Source: Turritopsis dohrnii (taxonomy: Eukaryota; Cnidaria; Hydrozoa; Anthoathecata; Oceaniidae). Taken from it: DNA of 64,000 nt. The notes beneath the pieces are model-generated. The model was not told the DNA's origin. It saw nothing but the letters and a program-made list of their open reading frames with translations, and searched no databases. Shown here one piece after another: positions 56,414-64,000 of this stretch (positions are counted from its first letter, which is position 1; every line of letters begins with the position of its first letter). Location: NCBI GenBank assembly GCA_027922465.2, contig BQMF02000041.1, forward strand, positions 1,178,001-1,242,000, written 5' to 3'. The position numbers and the translations under genes are program-made.

Positions 56414-57301
56414 GGATACAGTATACGTTCCATACATCAAAAAAAAAACCGAAAAAATTTTTTTTTCAGCAATCTACCTAAAAAAGTCTGAATTTTTCAG
56501 TGGTAAAGTTGGTTTTATGATTTTTTTACAGAAAAGTTGTTTATTTCCAAATAAAAGTTTTTCTCATTCATTAATCGTAATTTTCTTCGATTGATCTTTC
56601 GCACATTTTTTGTAAACATGTGTTTTTTAATTTTTTGTTTGAATGAACATCATAATTAATGGACATCTGTTTAAAATATTGTTAATAATAGTATCATCGG
56701 CCAAGGTGTTAATCTATGTCATGATCATGTTGAAGGTGTGATCTTTTGCAAAACTTTTAAAACGCTTTTTCGCAGTGTTCGTTTTTTAGCACGGTTACTA
56801 CTACATTTTGAGTCCCATTTACAAAACTAAAAAAGCTCTGCTAAGGAGACTGCCACCATGTTCAAGCATATAGATTTTTCTAAAAACGGTTTTTGTTTTT
56901 TTTTCGAAAAGTGAACCATTCCCAAGTTATTAGTAAATAAAGTTAAAGTTTGGACGGAAAAAATTCACTTTTCAGGAAAAATGAAATAACTTGAAAATGA
57001 GGCTTTTTCAAAAAATAAAAAAAACCCTGTTTTTACCCACATCTTTTGTGATTCTGACAAGAGTGGAATGAGCACTGGAAACTAAGTAGTTTTGTAAATG
57101 GAGTTGCTTTTGTGAAGACGGGGTGTAAAATTTCCAAGCCTTCTACATTTTTACTAGTACAAAATTTTCAAATAGCTTTAATATCATTCGATAGCTTATA
57201 AAAAATGCTTTTCAGTGATATATAATTATAGCAAATATTTATTCATAGTTGGCAAAAAAATTGAATTTTAAAAAACTATGCTCAAAACGTATACTGTATC
57301 C
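56414..57301. mobile_element. 888-bp inverted-repeat element
   Basis: GGATACAGTATACGTT at 56414 and its reverse complement AACGTATACTGTATCC ending at 57301. The interior is AT-rich without an ORF. No target repeat is evident, so this is a weaker MITE call. Confidence 0.5.
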
Positions 57302-58070
57302 TTAAGGGAATTTCGCAGACTCTACAACGTAGACTAAACTGCCATTTTGGCTAGAGGAGGAGGAGTAATCCAAGAGTGTTTTAATACTGTATTCACTTTT
57401 GCTGCTACCATAAATTGCTGGTGCAAAACAATTTGCAGAGTTTTCGGAAGAAATGAAGGACTAAAACTGAAAGTTGTGTCAAAGGACCACTGGGAAATTT
57501 CTTGTTTGTATTTATTTCTAAATTTAAACAACATAATTGACACACATAAAACAACATACACAATAACAAGATTCGCAAAAATGTGACTATATATTTCCCC
57601 AAAGTTGCGAAACTTTTGCCAATTATTGTTTGTACATTGATAACTATGATGAATGATTAAATAATTACAGTATAACTACCAGTGGTGTAAATAAAGGAAT
57701 TTTGTTTGGCCCGGCATATATATATACAGGTCTTGAGGGCATCAATGGAAATGAGGATCTAGGGTCCTCTAGGCCCTCTATAGTGGTTAAGGGAAAATTT
57801 TAGAGACTTTAATTAGCTCTAGATTGGCGTAAAATAGAATGTAATGGTTAAAAAAGACACATAACAGATTTTATTTATTCGTTTTCAAGCAACCCAAAAA
57901 ATACTGAATTCAAATATGGCGCCTATCAACATTAGCTGTGAATATGGCGAATATACATGTCAGAACTTGTAGTCTGTCTTTACAACTAGTTTTGTCATGA
58001 AATATCTTTTAAACAAGTTTGAAATAAAATACAGAAATCTTTTATCTTTTTCTTTTGTTTTCGGCGGCGA
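57302..58070. other. No supported gene; dispersed repeat
   Basis: 57560-57652 repeats 20992-21075. The open frame at 57347-57586 overlaps this repeat and shows no domain. Confidence 0.45.
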
Positions 58071-59816
58071 TTGCTGCAAGGAATGGAAAATGGAAAAACA
58101 GCGAAAGAGCTTGTTTCTGCTATTGCCAGTGCCGTGAAAGAAAAGGTGGCTGCGATACTTGTTGAACCAAACTTTATTTCTAAGCTTTCCGATGGGTCAC
58201 AGGCAAGGAAGAGTGGTTCAGACATGGAGCTCATCCTCACAAGAACAGAAAGAAATGGAATTCCTGTTTACTTCGTCACTTCTTTGGCTTTGATGTCAAA
58301 TTATGGAGGTATACTATAATTTCTTTCATCGATGATTTAATTTTTCATTAATGTTCAGAGTAGCTCTACCAGCGTTCCTACTCAGACAGCGTTACGGACA
58401 CTTGTAGGTAGTCTAAACATTCGTTTCCAAAAGTTTCTGAACCAATTCCGATTTCAAAAATAAAAACATTTTTTTCATTTTTTTTTTAAGGTATCGATGC
58501 TGATTCCATTAAATGTGCGATCGATAGTGTATATGAAAACGAAATTGGGCTAACAAATGAGATCTACTGCTTAAAACTTGTTGGAGCAACCGCTGATGGT
58601 GCTTGTGTAAACTTTGGGTGTCATAAAGGAGTGTTAACTCAACTAGGAGAGGCGAGACCCTGGCCGAAAATGCGGTGTTGACAACAGCTTCATCAAAGAC
58701 AAGAGCAAAAATCAATGGTCTGCTTAAAAAATTCAAGGACGTACGTGAACTTTTCTGTATCGAATCCTTTCTCGATGTCCTTGAACTTGTTTCAACTGCT
58801 TCACTTGTCTTTGAAAAAAAGGAAATTCTGCCTTTCGAAATTACATCAACCATCAAATTAACCCAAGCAAAAATTGACTCTGAGATTAAAGAAACTGGAA
58901 AAAACTATTTGGATTACTTCTCTGTCCAAGAATCTGAAAAAGGTAAGTGTAAAATTGTACGTGGCTACTACAAAGCTGGTCACGAACGTCGGCAACATCA
59001 AAACTGCGAATTTACCAATGTGATTGTTGATGATTTAACATATGCCAAAAATGGAGTTAGCGTTGCTCGATCAAACAAAGTGAAAGTTACCAAACATTTG
59101 AAGACTTTGTTAGCCGAAAGATTTGAAAGTTTCAATGAGCCTATTTTCAAGAGTATGCGATTCTACGACCCGAAGTACTGGGATGATGATGACCCAACCT
59201 ATGGTGAAGATCAAATCAAATGTATCTATGAGCACTTCAAAGAATCACTCCTCAATCATCATTTTGATATCATAAAATCTTTGCAGGAATGGAAATCATT
59301 TCAGATTCTTGTTCGCGAATGCTACCCCAAATTCACTGCTATAATCCTGTGGAAGATGCTTTTAAAGAATCGCAGTGATGAATACCCTCAGCTGGCATTA
59401 CTTGCAAAGTTATTGTTTGCAATCTCTGGTTCCAACTCCACTGTAGAGAGAGTATTCTCCACTCTAACTCTCATTTTGACAGATCGTCGCATATCTCTGC
59501 CATATGATTCCATCCAGGATATTATGCTTATCCATGGCAATGACTGTAATTGGTCACCTAAGGAGAGAGAGGAGATTTTGTCACAAGCACGTGAAATTTA
59601 CACCTCCAAGAGAAGAAGAAAAAGGCTAGAAGGAGAACCAGAAATTTAAAAACGCAAAACGGGGGAGAAACCGGTCGATGACACAATTGACATCGAAACA
59701 GATGATGGGGAGGATGTCACCAGCAGCTCATCGGACAATTATAGCGATTCATCCTCCAGTAGTGAAGACTCAGCAGATAGCAGTGATGAATCAGACGAAG
59801 AGGACTTGGAATAGAT
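58071..59816 (+). pseudogene. hAT-family transposase relic with internal deletion
   Basis: Exon 58071-58308 (KELVSAIASAVKEKVAAILV ... SGSDMELILTRTERNGIPVY) is joined across an intron (58309-58490) to GIDADSIKCAID and LKLVGATADGACVNFGCHKG. A deletion near 58660-58675 then removes the middle of the catalytic domain and shifts the frame. The second part (58675-59649) ends in the hAT dimerisation domain (LLFAISGSNSTVERVFSTLT, DRRISLPYDSIQDIMLI). After a stop at 59649 another frame holds a Ser/Asp/Glu-rich tail to 59816. The family resembles ZNF862-like hAT proteins. It is not functional because of the deletion. Confidence 0.8.
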
Positions 59817-59883
59817 TTTATGTGCTATAAACGCTTGTCATTTTTCAAATCAAGTGAAAACAAAATTATTAAAATCGTAAAAA

Positions 59884-59908
59884 GCTTTTCGGCTTACGCC
59901 ATCATCAG
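59884..59908 (-). ncRNA. Hammerhead-like ribozyme core (minus strand)
   Basis: On the minus strand the sequence reads CTGATGA, a small stem GGC-GTAA-GCC, then GAAA, which are the two conserved boxes and stem II of a hammerhead ribozyme. Hammerhead motifs are described in the terminal repeats of Penelope-like elements, and such an element follows at 60053. Stems I and III were not verified. Confidence 0.45.
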
Positions 59909-60052
59909 TTACAATAAAAATTTTTAATTTTGTTTTTACTTGAATAGTTTTTAGTTTTATCCATGTTTGTTTTTGTTTTCTTTGTTTTATGTATTCTTAA
60001 ACCTGAACTTTCTCATTGCCAATGACCGGCACTTGATCATGTATTTTTTCTT

Positions 60053-60952
60053 ATGGTTGATCAACTTTACGGGTCAGAATTAATTTCATTGAAACGAAAT
60101 GACTGTCAGATTTCTGAAATTGAAAATAGTGGGACTTTTCCTTTTCTAGATATTCAGATTGAGAGAGATGGTAAGAGCTTTTCTACATCAGTCTACCGTA
60201 AACCCACGTTTAGTGGAGTGTATTCGCATTTTGATAGCTTTATTCATGTGTCGTACAAATATAGTCTTGTGTCTACCCTGATTTATAGGTGTTTTACGAT
60301 TTGCTCTGACATGTCTAAATTTCATTTGGAACTCGAAAAGTTGAAATCTATTTTTCATAAGAATGGTTACCCTCTTAGTTTCATTGATGGTTGTATTAAA
60401 CGATTTTTTGACAAACTTTATGTGGCTAAAATAAGAATTCCTACTGTTTCCAAGAGGGAATTACTTATTGTCTTACCTTATTTGGGCAAATTAACTTTAC
60501 AAACGAGAACACGCCTTAATAAAATTATTCATAATAATTTACCATCTTGTAAGGTCGTTTTTATATTCAAGTCGTCTAGCAAGCTCTCCAGCTTTTTCAC
60601 ATTTAAGGATAAGATCTCTAAAGAACTCAAGTCTGGTGTCGTATATAAGTATTCGTGTGGTGGCTGCAATGCCACTTATTATGGTAAAACCAAACGACAT
60701 TTTAAGGTTAGGGCTTGTGAACATGCTGGGATTTCTCCACTCACTGGAAAAAGGCTTGCCAGCAATCCTTACCAAACCAGTGCAGTGAAGGAGCACATGC
60801 TTACTTACAACCATGTAGTGAGTTTTGAAGACTTTAGTATTCTGGCTAACTCCAACAACAATTTTCATCTCGAGTTGAAAGAAAGTTTTATGAGAGACAA
60901 CCCTGTTTTGAATAAAAACATCACGTCTATACCATTACTATTGTTTGGTTGA
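60053..60952 (+). CDS. Penelope-like element: end of reverse transcriptase and GIY-YIG endonuclease
   Basis: An open 299-codon frame without a break. The first part is the end of a Penelope-type RT (GTFPFLDIQIERDG, VYRKPTFSGVYSHFDSFI). A linker follows with the typical LPYLGKLT...R segment, then a GIY-YIG nuclease: VVYKYSCGGCNATYYGKTKR, HFKVRACEHAG, and SAVKEHMLTYNHVVSFEDF. The Cys-x2-Cys between GIY and YIG equivalents is a known Penelope feature. The N-terminal catalytic RT is absent, so the copy is 5' truncated. The methionine at 60053 is probably internal. Confidence 0.87.
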   Translation: MVDQLYGSELISLKRNDCQISEIENSGTFPFLDIQIERDGKSFSTSVYRKPTFSGVYSHFDSFIHVSYKYSLVSTLIYRCFTICSDMSKFHLELEKLKSIFHKNGYPLSFIDGCIKRFFDKLYVAKIRIPTVSKRELLIVLPYLGKLTLQTRTRLNKIIHNNLPSCKVVFIFKSSSKLSSFFTFKDKISKELKSGVVYKYSCGGCNATYYGKTKRHFKVRACEHAGISPLTGKRLASNPYQTSAVKEHMLTYNHVVSFEDFSILANSNNNFHLELKESFMRDNPVLNKNITSIPLLLFG

Positions 60953-61134
60953 TCACACTATCTTTTTCTCCCATCTCCTCTAGGGAGTACTTTGTTTCAG
61001 TATGCTGAGGAGAGGGTATTTATTATTATTACGTTTTATCTATATGATTGCTTTCTGTAATTATCTATTTAGTCACGGCTGTTACACTTTCTGTAAAATT
61101 TACTTAAATTTGTATGTAACACATATTCGTTTAT

Positions 61135-61166
61135 TGAAAATGACTACAGTATGTAGTCGAAACGTC
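61135..61166 (+). ncRNA. Degenerate hammerhead-like motif downstream of Penelope-like ORF
   Basis: TGAAAATGACTACAGTATGT then AGTCGAAACGTC: a stem GACTAC/GTAGTC closed by AGTAT, flanked by a degenerate CTGANGA box and GAAA plus the GTC triplet. It matches the hammerhead layout seen at Penelope-like element ends. The first box is imperfect, so catalytic activity is doubtful. Confidence 0.4.
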
Positions 61167-61169
61167 GAA

Positions 61170-62228
61170 AAAACTGCGTCTCCTGTATGTTTTGTTTCTA
61201 CGTTCGTTCGACCCACAACTTGATACTGTCAGATTTGGTGAAATATGATTGATTGATAGCGAAGACACTCCTTAAAACATGCTCAACTATTTATGTGAAC
61301 TAGAACATGCTCAACTTATATTAGTTTCCATGCTCAATTGACAACGAAGGACAACTTAGGTATACTAAGTGATTATTCATCAATTTGTTGTTGCTACGGA
61401 GAACAACCACTGTTGCTAAGGTAATTTTGAAATTTCCTTCGTTATATGAATTCATTTATTGGCCTAACGAAAGAATATGAAGACATAAGTGGTACCAGCA
61501 GGACTCGTTTTCCTGTTATTCAATAATATTAAAAAGCACTTTAGTTTCCAACTCCCTTCACAATAAAAGTGAAATGGAATGTTTACATCTTTTCAGGTTT
61601 GACTTGACCGGCGATATAGCGCGATATGACCGTCAGACTTTGACTTTTAATCATCACGATGTTCGGCTGGTGTAAAAAAATTATTTGCAGCGCTGTCTGG
61701 TGTGGGTAGATTTATTAGAGCGGTTTTATTTTTTTCGAAAATCACTCGCGTAAATTTATGTTCACGAGAGGGATTTTTACAAAAAATTTCGTGCGCGCTT
61801 TGTGATCGATTCCTGGCTTTCGTTGCTATTTCTTTAAGGCAAGTCCTGTCATCATTTTATGGGCCAGATAACCTTATCATAGGGAAGGGCAAGATCTGTT
61901 TAATAATATAGACACAATACTTTTTTATGATTAATTTCATAAAAATTCACCTAAAATGAAATAGATGTTGTGATACTTCCTTTCTCTTGATTAAACAACG
62001 AGTCAACGATTTCTTTTGTCTCTGTACTGATACTAAAATTTATTAATGATATCTTCCATAAAAATATTAAGTTTTTAAACCATCAGAACTATCAGTGAAA
62101 TATTCCAAAGTTACATTTTGTCAGTCAAGGTCTGCAAATCTGGAAATCAAATTCTAGGGGAATGGACTTGTGAAACTAAATGTTGTTTTCTCTATGCACA
62201 GGTTTTTCCCTTTTTTAATTGGTTGTAA
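61170..62228. other. No supported gene; dispersed repeat
   Basis: About 61425-61560 is the reverse complement of 33733-33872. No ORF or RNA gene was recognised. Confidence 0.45.
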
Positions 62229-62842
62229 TTAAACACAGTGTCATCCCCCCCTGTGGTATGGGGGGGGGGGGGGGGGGGGGGGGGGGGGATTTCGATTTTT
62301 CAAATTGATATTTTGTGGGGGGGTTCCTCTTTTTTTTGTTCATATGGGGGGGAACTCGCATATGGGGGGACCAAAAATTTTTACTATCAAAGGGGGGGGG
62401 GGGGGGTAAGATGAAATAACTATAACAGATCATAAATCAAAGACAATTCAACAGACGATAATTCAAAGTAAACTGTACTAACACAGGCTTTTTTCAAAAC
62501 AAAGTTTGCAAAAGTATTCGCCATTTAGTTATTTTATGTTATTTTCTATTGCAGCTTATATTGTAGTTATAATAATAACTCTCTGTTTGTAATTATAGTA
62601 GGCATACCAAAAAAGAAAGTCCCAAAAGATTTACTTTGAACCATTTGCGGCTCTCTTGGAAGTGGATAAGATTGACAAAAAACACTTTATTCTATTTACA
62701 CAAAGGGCAGCAAATATTTGTGAGTTGATGGAGGAGGGGGGTAGGATGGACATTTTTAGGGAGGATGGGGGGAGAACTCTATATGGGGGGAGTCCAATTT
62801 TTAAGGGGGGGGATCCAACCCTGGATGACACTATGTTAAATG
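62229..62842. mobile_element. Inverted-repeat element rich in long G-runs
   Basis: TTAAACACAGTGTCATCC (from about 62229) and GGATGACACTATGTTAAA (ending about 62842) are imperfect inverted ends, with TTAA at both. Inside are G-runs of about 29 (62260-62288) and 15 (62392-62406), and many of six to eight, all on the plus strand. Words such as TATGGGGGGA recur in both halves. No gene is present. Confidence 0.6.
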
Positions 62843-63880
62843 ACCTTATACTGTGTATTAACAAGAAATGTATTTACATGAAAATATTACAATGTGAGTA
62901 GATCCACCCAGCGTTATATGAGGTTGATGTTAACTAGGTACATCAGGAGCATATTCGTGGTAGGAGTGTATTTTTAAGTTATCTGTTTTGTTTACCCAAA
63001 AGTATGTTACTGAGCTTTTAGTTGTACATTTTGAATGTTTTCTGTGAAATGAATCCTTTCCCAGCTTTCAGCTTTTACTTTTCAAGTATCTCAATATGAA
63101 TCTGGATTATCCGGCAGATTATCAAATCTAGAACTGTTTATGGGCCTGGAAAGATATTCACTTGATGGTATAATAGGATAGGTACAAAATTTAATCCATG
63201 TGTATGTGGTGGTAAGGTCCAAATTAATAAATTCACATTAGATTTGTAGTTATGTTAGTCATTCACAAACTTTTATTGTACCTGTTTTTACTTATTTGTT
63301 TTTTTTGTTTTATTATTACTTTCATTTCCTATTTTTTATATGACATTTGTTTTAATTCTTTTGGTTATCACTTTCATATAAAAATCATGATTCGCTTATT
63401 TTATAGTTATCTATTACATATTGGTCTTTTATTATTCTTTCAACTTTCATTTTATTTTTTCTGCCTACTTACATTTTGACGTGTCAAAGTGATTAGAATA
63501 CAACTATTTATGTAATTCATACAATTTATTATGCAAGTATCGTTTTTGAAGGCTGACTTTCTTTCTTTTTAGAAATGAAAATTGATGAGCAAATAGTGTA
63601 GCCAAGGTAAGAGCCTAAAGTTCGATTAGATTTTAACCAACAAGATTTCCTGTAAAACATGAAATTATGTGAACTTGAAAGTTGTGATCTAATTAAAATG
63701 GTGTAAAAATTGGCAGTAGGGAAATATAAGAACTTTAGTGACAATTGCTTGATCTATGTTTCTGTGATGCAGTGATCCTGAAGATGTGTAACTTTTGTAT
63801 GCTGCTTAATCTTGACATGTAATTTTCACATTAGAGCTTAGTCATAATTACAATTATATTAATAATAATATTTATTTTTA
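62843..63880. other. Intergenic stretch before next gene
   Basis: AT-rich with T-rich runs (63280-63480). There is no supported gene. It probably contains the promoter or a 5' intron of the gene starting at 63882. Confidence 0.45.
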
Positions 63881-63881
63881 G

Positions 63882-63985
63882 GCGAAACAAAATTTATCTT
63901 TTTGTTTACATTGTTATGACGGCATACCTTTTATTGCTGTTTATGTTGATAACATCGTCAATTTGTCAAAGAACACATGAAAAAG
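63882..63985 (+). CDS. First coding exon (signal peptide) of a secreted or membrane protein gene
   Basis: After an acceptor-like TTTATTTTTAG (ending 63881) comes a short leader and ATG at 63916. The exon reads MTAYLLLLFMLITSSICQ, then RTHEK, ending at 63985 before GTAATA in phase 1. The first 17 residues are a clear signal peptide, with cleavage likely after SSIC or close by. Phase 1 is the phase in which the phosphatase F5/8 exon at 6284 begins, so a paralogue is possible but unproven. The acceptor right before the leader implies a 5' UTR intron or a spliced-leader trans-splice site. The gene continues beyond the window. Confidence 0.65.
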
Positions 63986-64000
63986 GTAATATTTTTGTAG

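Noticed and set aside
62215..62433. ORF coding for polyproline
   Set aside because: It is only the C-run strand of the G-rich element.
1..64000. tRNA and rRNA genes
   Set aside because: I looked for B-box-like GGTTCRANTCC words and cloverleaf-like stems by eye and found none I could support.

Overview
The window is AT-rich eukaryotic (metazoan) DNA. Its host genes are split into small exons with GT..AG introns, and most of the rest is transposable elements, many inserted into one another. The mix of Ginger-type integrase elements, Helitrons with a CTAG hairpin end, Penelope-like and CR1-like retroelements and TA/TTAA-flanked MITEs suits an early-branching animal, most likely a cnidarian. That assignment is inference; nothing here fixes a species.

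Host genes. (1) One nearly complete receptor-type protein tyrosine phosphatase runs left to right over 6284-19512. I resolve 18 exons with continuous phase, about 1178 residues: F5/8-type C (discoidin) domain, FN3-like modules, one membrane helix, an active-looking D1 PTP domain and a D2 domain with an altered P-loop. The signal-peptide exon was not found. (2) At 63916-63985 a signal-peptide exon ends in phase 1 and opens a second secreted or membrane gene that leaves the window. (3) A 134-residue ORF (21601-22005, minus) with paired CxxC motifs is a weak gene candidate.

Layout. 1-5206: a Helitron-like copy on the minus strand, split by a TTAA-flanked MITE and a 5'-truncated LINE. 6284-19512: the phosphatase gene, whose introns hold a TTA-flanked MITE and a 128-bp satellite that is itself interrupted by a TA-flanked MITE. 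19513-25557: 3' UTR, small repeats, the 134-residue ORF and another MITE. 25558-31697: a Ginger-like transposon containing a complete TA-flanked DDE transposon. 32265-32980: a hAT-like MITE. 33891-39700: a decayed PHD/EN/RT LINE split by an element full of AACGTT palindromes. 42290-45808: a long-TIR transposon coding for a PIN/XPG-like protein. 46349-48175: an integrase relic. 48176-52789: two head-to-tail Helitron-like elements, the first containing a deleted LINE with a 2A-like peptide. 53050-54420: a transposase relic. 54512-57301: a LINE tail and two inverted-repeat elements. 58071-59816: a hAT relic. 59884-61166: a Penelope-like element with hammerhead-like motifs on both sides. 62229-62842: an inverted-repeat element with very long G-runs.

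The most unusual content is in the nested block at 25.5-31.7 kb. The inner transposon has a divergent second gene coding for a HIRAN-domain protein whose tail carries a PIP-like motif (DIRTFF) followed by a SUMO-interaction-like motif (VITIDE). The outer Ginger-like element codes for integrase, an F-box-like segment and a Ulp1/C48-type protease. Both therefore carry parts that could act on host PCNA, SUMO or ubiquitin pathways. The domain matches come from reading motifs; the functional links are hypotheses.
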